Shown: positions 33,847-41,943, counted from the first letter of the stretch. The stretch: 64,000 nucleotides of DNA from an uncultured Clostridia bacterium (GCA_902477755.1 CABSIK010000007.1:62001-126000); one strand, 5' to 3'. Notes: generated from the letters alone by a model not told the origin. Numbers and translations: made by a program.

Positions 33847-34458
33847 ATGATTTATGACATTTCCTTCCCCCTTTCTCCTGAGGCCATGGTCTATCCCGGT
33901 GATCCGCCTTTTTGTCGGGAAGTGCTGCTGGATGGGGCAAAGGGCCATGACTGCACCCTGTCTTTGCTCCACTTGGGGAGCCATCTGGGAACCCATATAG
34001 ACTTTCCCAGACATTTCTTCCCTGAAGGCATAGACGCGGCTGCCTTTCCCTTGGAACAGCTCTGCGGCACATGCAAGGTTTTTTACTTGCCGGATGCGGC
34101 AGAAATCACCAAGGATATGCTGACACCCTTGGACATCCAGCCCGGTGACCGGGTGCTTTTCCGCACAGACAACGAAGCCTTTGACGGCATCCATCCCCTG
34201 CCGAACCCTGTTTATCTGACAGCGGAAGCAGGCAAATATCTGGCGGAGCGGAAGATTGCCCTCTTGGGTGTGGATTATGAAAGCCCTGAAGGGGACGGGG
34301 ATTTCCCCATACACAAAGCACTGCTGAGGCGCAATATCCCCATATTGGAAAACTTAAAACTGAAAGACGTACCAGCCGGCACATACCGCCTGTACTGCCT
34401 GCCCCTGATGATTGCAGAGGGTGACGGCTGCTGGGTGCGTCCCATATTGGAAAGGTGA
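33847..34458 (+). CDS. cyclase / kynurenine-formamidase-like metal hydrolase
   Basis: A 203-residue member of the cyclase family. The metal motif HLGSHLGTHIDFPRHFF (HxGTHxDxPxHF pattern) and a later LGVDYESPE are readable. The family includes arylformamidases and metal-dependent amide or ester hydrolases. AAAGGAGG precedes ATG 33847. The aldolase gene starts six bases after its stop, so the two form an operon and may act in one degradative path. The substrate is not evident. Confidence 0.86.
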   Translation: MIYDISFPLSPEAMVYPGDPPFCREVLLDGAKGHDCTLSLLHLGSHLGTHIDFPRHFFPEGIDAAAFPLEQLCGTCKVFYLPDAAEITKDMLTPLDIQPGDRVLFRTDNEAFDGIHPLPNPVYLTAEAGKYLAERKIALLGVDYESPEGDGDFPIHKALLRRNIPILENLKLKDVPAGTYRLYCLPLMIAEGDGCWVRPILER

Positions 34459-34463
34459 TACTT

Positions 34464-35237
34464 ATGAAAAATCAATTGAAAGAGAAACTAAAGAACCATC
34501 AGCAGCCCATCGGTACATTTTTTGAACTGGGCAGCGCAAATGTAGCAGAAGCTCTGGGACAGACCGGACTGGACTTCATCATCATCGACAACGAACACGG
34601 CCCCTTTGAGGCAGAAAGCACAACAGATTTTGTTCGCGGCGCACTGCTGGGCGGCGTGACCCCTCTGGCAAGGGTACGGGAAATCAGCCGTCCTGCGGTA
34701 CTGAAGCTGCTGGACATTGGCGCGCAGGGTCTCATCGTTCCTGACGTACACACAGTAGAACAGGTACAGGAGCTGGTGAACTACGCAAAATACGCCCCTG
34801 TTGGCAAACGCGGCTTCTGCCCTTCCAGAAAAGACGGTTGGGGCTTCGCATATCCTGCCACCGAAAGCATCCCTGTGAATATGGCAGTAAACAACGCGGA
34901 AACGCTGCTCATTCCCCAGTGTGAAACTGTAGGATGTCTGGAAAATATCGAAACCGTCACTGCCATGGAAGGGGTAGACGGTATTTTCATCGGGCCTTTT
35001 GACCTGTCCATTTCCATGGGGATTCCCGGACAGTTTGACCACCCCGATTTTCAGGCGGCTCTGAAACGCATTCTGAAAGCCTGCCACGACAACGGTAAAT
35101 TCTGCATCTACTTCACCATGAATGCCCATGCCATTGCCGCTGGTTTCCAGCAGGGCTTTGATGCTATGGCCTATAGTCTGGATGCTTCTGTGCTGGTGCA
35201 GGCATATCGGGATATTCTGGCAAAAGTAAGAGGATAA
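34464..35237 (+). CDS. HpcH/HpaI-type class II aldolase
   Basis: A 257-residue metal-dependent aldolase that cleaves 4-hydroxy-2-oxo acids to pyruvate and an aldehyde. Signatures are FIIIDNEHGPFE, GAQGLIVPDVHT, PQCETVGCLENI and DGIFIGPFDLSISMG, with the metal-binding Glu and Asp in the last two. ATG 34464 is chosen because AAAGGTGA fits it; GTG 34455 lies too close. It is the second gene of the cyclase-aldolase unit and ends at a terminator. Confidence 0.92.
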   Translation: MKNQLKEKLKNHQQPIGTFFELGSANVAEALGQTGLDFIIIDNEHGPFEAESTTDFVRGALLGGVTPLARVREISRPAVLKLLDIGAQGLIVPDVHTVEQVQELVNYAKYAPVGKRGFCPSRKDGWGFAYPATESIPVNMAVNNAETLLIPQCETVGCLENIETVTAMEGVDGIFIGPFDLSISMGIPGQFDHPDFQAALKRILKACHDNGKFCIYFTMNAHAIAAGFQQGFDAMAYSLDASVLVQAYRDILAKVRG

Positions 35238-35248
35238 TCCATAATACA

Positions 35249-35292
35249 AACAGCAGTTTTTTCATCCAAAGAGAAATTCCTGCTGTTTTTTA
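35249..35292 (+). terminator. intrinsic terminator after the aldolase gene
   Basis: AACAGCAG pairs with CTGCTGTT around a long loop, followed by six T. Confidence 0.8.
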
Positions 35293-35327
35293 TTTCTTAC
35301 GAAATTCCGTCACATCCAGCCCTTTCA

Positions 35328-35355
35328 TTGACGCCCCTTTTTGCCATGGTATACT
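35328..35355 (+). promoter_or_regulatory. promoter of the 94-residue membrane protein
   Basis: TTGACG and TATACT are 16 bases apart, 38 bases before the gene start. Confidence 0.65.
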
Positions 35356-35392
35356 GAAAAAAACAGGCAGTTTTCCAAAGGAGGTCATATTT

Positions 35393-35677
35393 ATGTGGAT
35401 TTTCTGCGGCATCGCAAGCGTTATTCTTACGGTACTCCATGGTTATACGGCTTTTTCTGGCAAGTCCATAGCAAAAGCCATGGCATTTGGGGCTTTCGGC
35501 TTCACTGCCCTGACGCTTCTTTCCGAATATGCCATGGTGGTTTCTTGGGTAAAGGCAGAGGACTGGTCTGCACTGCTGGATGTAGTGCCATACATGTTCC
35601 CCATGCTCATTGTCTACACAATCATTTTGATTGGGGCAAACGGCCTGCTGCTTTTGGCTGGAACAAAAGAACATTAA
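35393..35677 (+). CDS. small membrane protein, 94 residues
   Basis: A hydrophobic protein with three likely helices (about 3-22, 30-50, 66-88) and no recognised domain. AAAGGAGG lies upstream of ATG 35393 and a proper promoter precedes it. A family A repeat begins 19 bases after its stop and would supply its terminator hairpin. Confidence 0.7.
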   Translation: MWIFCGIASVILTVLHGYTAFSGKSIAKAMAFGAFGFTALTLLSEYAMVVSWVKAEDWSALLDVVPYMFPMLIVYTIILIGANGLLLLAGTKEH

Positions 35678-35695
35678 ACAATGCTCCGTATATAA

Positions 35696-35902
35696 AAATG
35701 CCCTGTCTTTAGGGGCATCTTCATAAGAAAACAAAGAAAGCCAAAATCCTTATGATTACAAAGGATTTTGGCTTTCTTATTTTATGAAGATTTTATTTGT
35801 TATGTTTTCTTATGAAGACAGCCGTCGCAATTCCCCTTAAGAAATCAAGGAAAAGGAAAATCAATGTTTTCTTAAGGGGAAGTTGCTTTTGACAGGGCTT
35901 TT
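35696..35902. repeat. repeat family A, copy 2 (inverted orientation)
   Basis: Outer arms GCCCTGTC and GACAGGGC, each with an A- or T-rich edge, enclose the same two hairpins as copies 1 and 3 in reverse order: AAGAAAGCCAAAATCC with GGATTTTGGCTTTCTT, then TTCCCCTTAAGAA with TTCTTAAGGGGAA. Together with copy 3 it brackets the zinc-ribbon gene as an inverted pair. Confidence 0.82.
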
Positions 35903-35914
35903 TCTTTTTTCTCT

Positions 35915-36130
35915 TTATCTTCTTGGGGGTTCTTCCACCAGAGGGATATCCAGAATCACTTTCCGGCAGCTGGGGCACAGATACCCTTCCATTTTGGCAT
36001 CGCCCATGAAGCTCTTTGCCACCAGATATTCCTGACCTTTTCTGCCGTTTTCCATTTCCTGAAACTGTACATACCGTCCGGCTTTCAAATAGCCTTCCAT
36101 CATTTCCAGATTACAAAAAGGACATTTCAT
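35915..36130 (-). CDS. zinc-ribbon protein, 71 residues
   Basis: Two cysteine pairs (CPFC at the start, CPSC near residue 52) frame a small beta domain; this resembles the PF20097-type zinc-ribbon proteins of Firmicutes. Its role is unknown. AAAGGAGATG precedes the ATG at 36130. The gene is isolated between two oppositely oriented family A repeats, and would be carried along if that pair acted as a unit. Confidence 0.75.
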   Translation of the reverse strand: MKCPFCNLEMMEGYLKAGRYVQFQEMENGRKGQEYLVAKSFMGDAKMEGYLCPSCRKVILDIPLVEEPPRR

Positions 36131-36197
36131 GTCGCTTCATCTCCTTTTAGGTGTTCTCTGTTTTCAGTGTATCATATTCCAGCTTTTTCAACAAGCC

Positions 36198-36400
36198 AAA
36201 AGGGCGGCTCAAGCAAACTTCCCCTTAAGAAAACATCGGTTTTCCTTTTCTTTGACTTCTTAAGGGGAAGTGCGACGGCTATCTTCAGAAGAAAACTTAT
36301 CAAATAAAATCTTAAAAAAGAAAGCTGGAATCCTATGTAAATCATAAGGATTTCAGCTTTCTATGTTTTCTTATGAAGATGCCCCTAAAGCCGCCCTTTT
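36198..36400. repeat. repeat family A, copy 3
   Basis: Bounded by a perfect 12-bp inverted repeat, AAAAGGGCGGCT and AGCCGCCCTTTT. Inside are ACTTCCCCTTAAGAA with TTCTTAAGGGGAAGT, then GAAAGCTGGAATCCT with AGGATTTCAGCTTTC enclosed by ATCTTC and GAAGAT arms. It ends at the stop codon of the downstream signal peptidase gene. Confidence 0.85.
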
Positions 36401-36906
36401 TAATCTATGATTTTGAATCCTTTGTAATACCGCAGGACAACTTTGCCCAAAATAGCATCTTTTTCTACATAAGTATTCTGCCAGAACCTTGCATCCAGAG
36501 AATCGTTTCGGTTATCTCCCATCATGAAATAACAGCCTTCCGGCACATGATAAGGTCCAAAATCTCCTTCTGTGATTTCCTTGATATAAGGTTCGTCCTG
36601 CACCTGTCCATTGACCAGCACATCACCGTTCTGTACTTCCACGGTGTCGCCGCCAACGCCGATGACACGCTTGACATACAGGGTATCCGGATCATCTGGG
36701 GCTTCAAAAACCACCACATCGCCCCGCTGGGGATCAGAAAACCAATAGCTGGTACGTAAGGCAAGGGTTCTGTCTCCTGCCATAATCGTATTTTCCATAG
36801 AGCCTGTTGGCACATATACGTTCACCAGCAAAAATTGATTTATCAAAAATGCCAGCAAAACCGCCGCGACAATTGTTTCTATCCAGCCAAGTATTTCTTT
36901 TCTCAT
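36400..36906 (-). CDS. signal peptidase I (second copy of tandem pair)
   Basis: A 168-residue type I signal peptidase with one N-terminal membrane helix (about 10-28). The catalytic serine lies in PTGSMENTI and the lysine in TLYVKRVIGVGGD; the GDNRNDSLDARFWQ box follows. It removes signal peptides from exported proteins. ATG 36906 is used. It follows its paralogue by 23 bases. The last 31 codons are almost identical to those of the paralogue at the DNA level. Confidence 0.94.
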   Translation of the reverse strand: MRKEILGWIETIVAAVLLAFLINQFLLVNVYVPTGSMENTIMAGDRTLALRTSYWFSDPQRGDVVVFEAPDDPDTLYVKRVIGVGGDTVEVQNGDVLVNGQVQDEPYIKEITEGDFGPYHVPEGCYFMMGDNRNDSLDARFWQNTYVEKDAILGKVVLRYYKGFKIID

Positions 36907-36929
36907 TTCGATTTCTATCCTCTTCCAAA

Positions 36930-37442
36930 TCAATCAATGATTTTGAATCCTTTGTAATACCGCAGGACAACTTTGCCCAAAATAGCATCTTTTTCTACAT
37001 AAGTATTCTGCCAGAACCTTGCATCCAGAGATTTATTCCGATTGTCCCCCATCATAAAGTAACAGCCTTCCGGCACATGATAAGGCCCAAAATCCCCTTC
37101 TGTGATTTCTTTGATATAAGGTTCCTCCTGTACCTGACCATTGACCAGCACCTCACCGTCTTTGACTTCCACGGTATCGCCGCCAATGCCAATGATGCGT
37201 TTTACATATAAGGTCTCGCCTGTGGGATCGTCGGGGTCCTCAAAAACCACCACATCTCCTCGTTCCGGATCGGAGAACCAGTAGCTGGTGCGCAGGGCAA
37301 GGATTCTGTCTCCTGTCATGATGGTATTTTCCATAGAGCCTGTAGGCACTGTGGCATTGACGATAAACACCGTATCCACCACAAAGGCCAGCAGCACTGC
37401 AAGGATGATGGTCTTGACCCAACTGAGAATTTCTTTTTTCAA
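36930..37442 (-). CDS. signal peptidase I (first copy of tandem pair)
   Basis: A 170-residue type I signal peptidase: membrane helix about 10-30, serine in PTGSMENTI, lysine in TLYVKRIIGIGGD, and GDNRNKSLDARFWQ. It lies 14 bases downstream of sufB on the same strand, so it may be part of a sufC-sufB-sip-sip transcript. The N-terminal halves of the two peptidases differ more than the C-terminal ends, so they may handle different substrates. Confidence 0.94.
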   Translation of the reverse strand: MKKEILSWVKTIILAVLLAFVVDTVFIVNATVPTGSMENTIMTGDRILALRTSYWFSDPERGDVVVFEDPDDPTGETLYVKRIIGIGGDTVEVKDGEVLVNGQVQEEPYIKEITEGDFGPYHVPEGCYFMMGDNRNKSLDARFWQNTYVEKDAILGKVVLRYYKGFKIID

Positions 37443-37456
37443 TCTGTTTCAGCTCC

Positions 37457-38380
37457 TTATTTCAGGAAGCCGTTGATGATCTGTGCTTCCGCTTCTTTTT
37501 CTGTCAGCCCCAATGTCATCAGCTTCATGAGCTGATCCCCTGCGATTTTGCCAATGGCTGCTTCGTGGATCAGTGTAGCATCCACGTTGTTTGCCAGAAT
37601 TTCGGGTTCTGCCGCTACCACGCCATCATCCATGATGATGGCATCACATTCGGAATGACCGTAGCAGTCCGCGTTGCCCACGATTTTGGAACGGAACAGC
37701 TGACGGGATTTATCCCTTGCAACGGAACGGGAAATGAGTTTTGCGGAACTGCCGTCCCCTTCCAGAATCACATCAAAAGATGTTTCCGCATACTGATCGC
37801 CATGAGTCATGATTTTTTCTTTGATGACAACAGTTGCGCCAGCTGCCAGTTTCGCGCTGGAAATACGTTTTGTGGAGTCTACGCCTTTGAGCTGTACAGT
37901 ATCCATTTCCAGATAGCTGTTTTCATCCCCTTCGATATGTGTCTGAGGGTTAATGATGCGCTTTCCGTTGCCGTCGCCTTCACCGATGTGTTTTTCGATA
38001 TATTTTACTTTGGCGTTTTTGCCTACGAAGAAACGGTGGATACCTTCGTGGAGAGATTCCTCATTGCCGCAGTTATGGATACCGCAGCCAGCCACGATGG
38101 TTACATCTGCCCCTTCGCCGATATGGAAATCGTTATATACCAGATCGTGTACGCCTGCTTCTGTGATCAGGGCAGGAATATGGACATTTTCGTCTTTTGT
38201 ACCGGGTTTGATGTAAATATCAATACCGGAGTTGTTTTCCTTGGGTACGATCTGAATGTTTTCTGTGGAATTTCTGCCTTCGCTGTGACCGTTGTTACGG
38301 ATATTGAAAGCACCGTTCAAAGGTACTTCTGTCAGGTCTGCCACTTCAGACAGCAGTTTTTTGATTACGTCGTCAAACAT
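37457..38380 (-). CDS. sufB: SufB/SufD family Fe-S scaffold protein
   Basis: A 307-residue beta-helix scaffold of the SUF system, shorter than the usual SufB (about 470). The core HIGEGADVTIVAGCGIHNCG and the C-terminal ILANNVDATLIHEAAIG with HSECDAIIMDDG are readable. It assembles Fe-S clusters with the SufC ATPase. ATG 38380 overlaps the sufC stop by one base (TAATG) behind GGGAGG. No sufS, sufU or sufD adjoins, matching the two-gene SufBC arrangement of some anaerobes. Confidence 0.9.
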   Translation of the reverse strand: MFDDVIKKLLSEVADLTEVPLNGAFNIRNNGHSEGRNSTENIQIVPKENNSGIDIYIKPGTKDENVHIPALITEAGVHDLVYNDFHIGEGADVTIVAGCGIHNCGNEESLHEGIHRFFVGKNAKVKYIEKHIGEGDGNGKRIINPQTHIEGDENSYLEMDTVQLKGVDSTKRISSAKLAAGATVVIKEKIMTHGDQYAETSFDVILEGDGSSAKLISRSVARDKSRQLFRSKIVGNADCYGHSECDAIIMDDGVVAAEPEILANNVDATLIHEAAIGKIAGDQLMKLMTLGLTEKEAEAQIINGFLK

Positions 38381-39096
38381 TATTCGTTCCCTCCCTGAAA
38401 ATATCTGCATCCGGGGTCAATGCCAAAAAGACCGGGCAGAACTTCTTCTTTTGTGCCGATCTGAGCGATTTCACCGTTGGAGATGACAACCACCTGGTCA
38501 GCAATGTTCAAAATACGTTCCTGATGGGAAATGATCATAATGGAAGCCTGGATTTCATCGTGCATTTTTTCGAATACGTCGATGAGGTTTTTGAAGCTCC
38601 ACAGGTCAATGCCCGCTTCGGGTTCGTCGAAAAGTGTCAGTTTTGTTTTTCTTGCCATAACGGTGGCGATTTCGATACGTTTCAGTTCGCCGCCGGACAA
38701 ACTTGCATTGACTTCACGGTCAATATAGTCTTTTGCGCACAGACCTACCTGTGCCAGATAATCACAAGCCGCCGCTGTAGAAATATCCTTGCCGCTTGCC
38801 AGTGTAATCAGGTCTTTCACAGTTACGCCTTTGAAGCGCACGGGCTGCTGAAAAGCGAAGCTGACGCCTGCTCTTGCGCGGTCTGTAATAGACCAGTCTG
38901 TGATGTCCTGACCGTCCAGCAGAATCTGTCCGCTGTCAGGTGTGATGATGCCGGCGATGACCTTTGCCAATGTGGACTTACCGCCGCCGTTGGGTCCGGT
39001 GATGACAACGAATTTTGCGTCGTCAATAACCAGATTGATATTTTTCAGAATCTGTTTTCCATCTGCGGAAAAAGAGATGTTCTTTAATTCCAGCAT
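38380..39096 (-). CDS. sufC: SufC Fe-S assembly ATPase
   Basis: A 238-residue ABC ATPase. Walker A is GPNGGGKST, the signature LSGGELKRIEIATVM and Walker B TLFDEPEAGIDLW; the family-specific GVSFAFQQPVRF segment is present. It powers the SufB scaffold. It is first in the unit sufC-sufB, followed by the signal peptidases. A promoter with a palindrome over the -35 box lies upstream. Confidence 0.95.
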   Translation of the reverse strand: MLELKNISFSADGKQILKNINLVIDDAKFVVITGPNGGGKSTLAKVIAGIITPDSGQILLDGQDITDWSITDRARAGVSFAFQQPVRFKGVTVKDLITLASGKDISTAAACDYLAQVGLCAKDYIDREVNASLSGGELKRIEIATVMARKTKLTLFDEPEAGIDLWSFKNLIDVFEKMHDEIQASIMIISHQERILNIADQVVVISNGEIAQIGTKEEVLPGLFGIDPGCRYFQGGNE

Positions 39097-39122
39097 ATTC
39101 CTATCCTCCTGTATTTATCAAT

Positions 39123-39205
39123 GATTCGGCAACACCCTTTTTGCCGAATTTTACCTGCAAAGCCAAAGTAAATTATACCAACTGAATCGTTGCTATGTCA
39201 ACGAT
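39123..39205 (-). promoter_or_regulatory. sufC promoter and two candidate operators
   Basis: On the minus strand TTGACA (39196-39201) and TATAAT (39172-39177) are 18 bases apart. A perfect inverted repeat ATCGTTG-N6-CAACGAT (39186-39205) covers the -35 box. A second, ATTCGGCAA-N8-TTGCCGAAT, lies in the leader at about 39124-39149. Either could bind an Fe-S responsive regulator; which one is unknown. Confidence 0.65.
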
Positions 39206-39251
39206 TTTCCCTGAAAACCGACAGAAGCTATGACTTTGGTATGGATTGCGC

Positions 39252-39502
39252 AGGGTGTCGACTTTTCGACACCCTGTCGTCAAAGGCTCATTCCATTCAA
39301 GCCTTTGACGAATAGACAGAGGTATAAAACCCTTGGGTCAAGCACTTTGCTTTGCAAAGCCGCCTGCGGCGTCCCCGTTTTCTTCGGGGTGCAGAGTATC
39401 CATCAGCTAAAAGCCTTGAAACTTCGGTTTTTCCTCGCCGGAAATCAATTCCGCCTGCGGATTCCAGTTGGGGCACGCTTTGTTCCCCAAGCCCTTCCGC
39501 CA
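39252..39502. repeat. repeat family B, copy 3
   Basis: Inverted relative to copy 1. It reads AGGGTGTCGA/TCGACACCCT, GTCAAAGGCT/AGCCTTTGAC, one 61-bp unit (39337-39394, inverted), then the CGCAGGCGG-type hairpin and TTGGGGCACG with its CCCCAA partner. It fills most of the gap between the sufC promoter and the gene at 39622. Confidence 0.8.
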
Positions 39503-39621
39503 CAGTCTAAGCTTTCCCTTTTGCATGAATCGCACTGGAAAAATCCTTTCTTTTTTCTCCGTACTGTATTAAAATGAAGAAAATCAACTGAAATATACAC
39601 CACCGAAGGAGGTTTTTTCCC

Positions 39622-40206
39622 ATGCTGGGTTTCCATTCTGACGGCATCCGCCTGTTTGGCGCATCCGATACACTGAAAGCAAATCTGAAAAAAAGAAAAC
39701 TGCCCCTTGTTGGCAGCACCACCGGCAACACACTGGTGTTTGCCATTGATGACGAAACGGTCATCCACAAACGGCCTTACAACATTTCTTTCGCAGCCGC
39801 TTCCACACCTTGGTTCGTCTGCGGACTGACAGGGGTTCCCGATTATCCTCAGGCGCTCCCCTTTGACAGCGAACATGACCTGACAGAATTCATCACAGCC
39901 ATGTATTACGCTTCTCAGGAATTTTTGCATCTGGACATCGAGCTGTCCTTCATCAAACAGACTCTCGGCGCAGACCCCACAAAAGTCATTCGCGCTTATG
40001 AAGAAGCCGATTTTAACAAAATCCCCAAAGACACCCCCATCATTTGCTTCTACTTTGGCAACGGCGGTTTTCTGGAAACAGACCGCATTTTCCACGTGCT
40101 GACAGGGGACAATTCTCTGGATATGGGGCAGGTGACACTGGCAGGCTCCTTTGCTTCCAAACAAAATCTGCTGACAGCCTTTGCCTTGGCGGAAAAAAGC
40201 GAATAA
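39622..40206 (+). CDS. conserved-style hypothetical protein, 194 residues
   Basis: I recognise no family. It is soluble, mixed alpha/beta, with no signal peptide or membrane helix and no obvious catalytic motif; glycine and aromatic content is ordinary. AAGGAGG precedes ATG 39622. The codon use matches the neighbouring chromosomal genes, so it does not look recently acquired. It lies upstream of, and is not co-transcribed with, the THF-riboswitch gene. Confidence 0.7.
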   Translation: MLGFHSDGIRLFGASDTLKANLKKRKLPLVGSTTGNTLVFAIDDETVIHKRPYNISFAAASTPWFVCGLTGVPDYPQALPFDSEHDLTEFITAMYYASQEFLHLDIELSFIKQTLGADPTKVIRAYEEADFNKIPKDTPIICFYFGNGGFLETDRIFHVLTGDNSLDMGQVTLAGSFASKQNLLTAFALAEKSE

Positions 40207-40209
40207 TGC

Positions 40210-40238
40210 TTTACTTCTGACAAAAGCCATGCTACAAT
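40210..40238 (+). promoter_or_regulatory. promoter of the THF riboswitch transcript
   Basis: TTTACT and TACAAT with 17 bases between, about 35 bases before the aptamer. Confidence 0.55.
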
Positions 40239-40271
40239 GAAGCCGCAGGAGACAAATCTTCTGCGGCAAAT

Positions 40272-40370
40272 ACAGAGTAGGACTTTGTGCGTTAAGTGTC
40301 CTGTGAACGGGGAGTTGTCACGGGAACGAAAAGAGGTTTCTTGCGATACAAAATCCGCATCCCGCTGTTT
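40272..40370 (+). promoter_or_regulatory. tetrahydrofolate (THF) riboswitch
   Basis: The aptamer matches the folT-type THF motif: CAGAGTAG, GCGTTAAGTG, GAACGGGGAGTTGTCAC, GGAACGAAAAG, a loop with TTGCGATAC and the closing CCGCATCCCGCTG. Outer strands CAG and CTG pair. Binding of reduced folate favours the downstream terminator and lowers uptake of more folate. The gene it controls at 40591 is an ECF S component, as expected. Confidence 0.93.
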
Positions 40371-40460
40371 CATAATAAAGACATGAGCACTCTTTGTTAT
40401 CACAGCCTACCCCGCTAGAAACGGGGGTATTTGCATAGAGGCGTCCCATCTGGCACACAG

Positions 40461-40503
40461 ACACGAAATTTCCCCGGTTTTGTTGGAGATTTCGTGTTTT
40501 TTG
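40461..40503 (+). terminator. riboswitch-controlled terminator
   Basis: ACACGAAAT pairs with ATTTCGTGT, followed by six T, between the THF aptamer and folT. It is the probable expression platform. Confidence 0.85.
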
Positions 40504-40590
40504 TTTCACATGGGAATGGTTTTCGCGGTTTTCTTCGGAAAACTGCTGTTTTGCATGTTGTTTGATTTGGAGATAACAAGGAGGTTTCTT

Positions 40591-41103
40591 ATGTCCGAAA
40601 ACAAAAAATTCACCACCAAGCAGCTGGTCATCATTGCCATGCTGGTGGCACTGAACATCATTTTGTCCCGTTTCTTATCCATTGCCGCATGGAACATCAA
40701 AATCGGCTTTGCCTTTGTTCCCGTGGTATTTGCGGCACTGTATCTTGGCCCTTGGCAGGCAGCTTTGGTAGGCGCATTGGGTGACTTTCTGGGTGCGACC
40801 CTGTTCCCCATTGCGGCGTACTTCCCCGGTTTCACTTTCACAGCGGCTATAGTCGGTCTGACTTACGGTCTGTTCCTATCCAAAAAACAGACCATGCCTC
40901 GCATCCTTGGGGCAGTGCTGGTGACAGAAATCGTTGGTTCTCTGCTGCTGAACACCTTATGGATTAGCGTATTATTTGGCTCTCCTTTCCTGCCGCTGAT
41001 GGCAACCCGTGTGTTCCAGTGCCTGATTCTGGGTGCTGTGGAAATCGTGGTCATCCGTGTCATGGCTGGACTGGTGCCCCGTCTGGTTCACAGCGTATCC
41101 TAA
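40591..41103 (+). CDS. folT: folate ECF transporter substrate-binding component
   Basis: A 170-residue S component with about five to six membrane helices, carrying ARNIxLS-like ALNIILSRFLSI near the start and the glycine-rich GPWQAALVGALGDFLGA loop. It captures folate and docks onto a shared energising module (EcfAA'T), which is not in this window. ATG 40591 follows AAGGAGG; the frame extends to 40480, but that overlaps the terminator. THF riboswitch control supports the folate assignment. Confidence 0.92.
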   Translation: MSENKKFTTKQLVIIAMLVALNIILSRFLSIAAWNIKIGFAFVPVVFAALYLGPWQAALVGALGDFLGATLFPIAAYFPGFTFTAAIVGLTYGLFLSKKQTMPRILGAVLVTEIVGSLLLNTLWISVLFGSPFLPLMATRVFQCLILGAVEIVVIRVMAGLVPRLVHSVS

Positions 41104-41153
41104 CAAACAAAAACCCCCTGCCGCTGCTCACGGCAAGGGTATCAGGGTGTCGA

Positions 41154-41372
41154 AAATTCGACACCCTGTCGTCAAAGCCTCATTTCATTCAAGGCTTTGA
41201 CGAATAGACAGAAGTATAAAGCCCAAGTTCCATCAGCTAAAAGCTTTGAAACTTGGGCTTTTCCCTTTGGGATTCCAGTTGGGGAACTCCACACCGCAAG
41301 AGGTGCGGCCAGCCTTAAAGCTGGCGTTTGCGAAGCAAACGTGTTGACCCATTGTTCCCCAAACCCTTCCGC
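41154..41372. repeat. repeat family B, copy 4
   Basis: AGGGTGTCGA/TCGACACCCT and GTCAAAGCCT/AGGCTTTGAC come first. Then AGCCCAAGTT/AACTTGGGCT (the variable hairpin), and TTGGGGAAC/GTTCCCCAA enclosing a different insert made of three small hairpins (CCGCAAGAGGTGCGG, CCAGCCTTAAAGCTGG, CGTTTGCGAAGCAAACG). It lies between convergent folT and ogt, where no other gene is visible. Confidence 0.82.
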
Positions 41373-41408
41373 GTTCTTGAAAAATGTAAACCTTCGTTTT
41401 GCTACAGT

Positions 41409-41942
41409 TTATTCCCGAATTTTCAGTTGTTCTCCCTGCTCAATGGTCAGCAGGGCTTTTTTGATTTCAACGCCTGCGGCATAGCCTGTAAGGCGTCCGT
41501 CCGCCCCTACCACACGATGGCAGGGAATGAGGATGGCAATGGGATTTTCATGATTGGCACGGCCGATGGCTCTTGCCCCTTTGGGGATGCCCACAGCGGC
41601 GGCGATTTCCCCATAGGTGGCTGTCTCACCATAAGGGATTTTTTTCAGTGCCTGCCACACCTGTTTCTGGAAAGGTGTCCCTTCCGGTGCCAAAGGCAAA
41701 TCGAAGGTTTTCCGTTTCCCATCCAGATATTCCTGAATTTCCACCGCTGCCAGTTTCAGCAGAGGGGTTTCTGTCATGTCAAACTGTTCCGGCAGACCGC
41801 CCATATCTCTGCCGAAGGTGACCCGAACAATGGCGCCGAATTTCTCCCCAATGCCGATTTCACCGACTTTTGTCTGGTAAAACCAGATGCGCTCCATTTC
41901 CTCGTTCCATTCCACTTCCATATCCATTTCTTCTATATGCAT
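41409..41942 (-). CDS. ogt: methylated-DNA--protein-cysteine methyltransferase
   Basis: A 177-residue suicide repair enzyme that takes alkyl groups from O6-methylguanine. The active-site block IPCHRVVGADGRLTGYAAG contains the acceptor cysteine, and ARAIGRANHENP is the DNA-binding helix and linker. The N-terminal half is the usual variable domain. It starts one base before the end of the nfo gene, so repair of alkylated and abasic DNA is co-expressed. Confidence 0.94.
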   Translation of the reverse strand: MHIEEMDMEVEWNEEMERIWFYQTKVGEIGIGEKFGAIVRVTFGRDMGGLPEQFDMTETPLLKLAAVEIQEYLDGKRKTFDLPLAPEGTPFQKQVWQALKKIPYGETATYGEIAAAVGIPKGARAIGRANHENPIAILIPCHRVVGADGRLTGYAAGVEIKKALLTIEQGEQLKIRE

Positions 41943-41943
41943 A

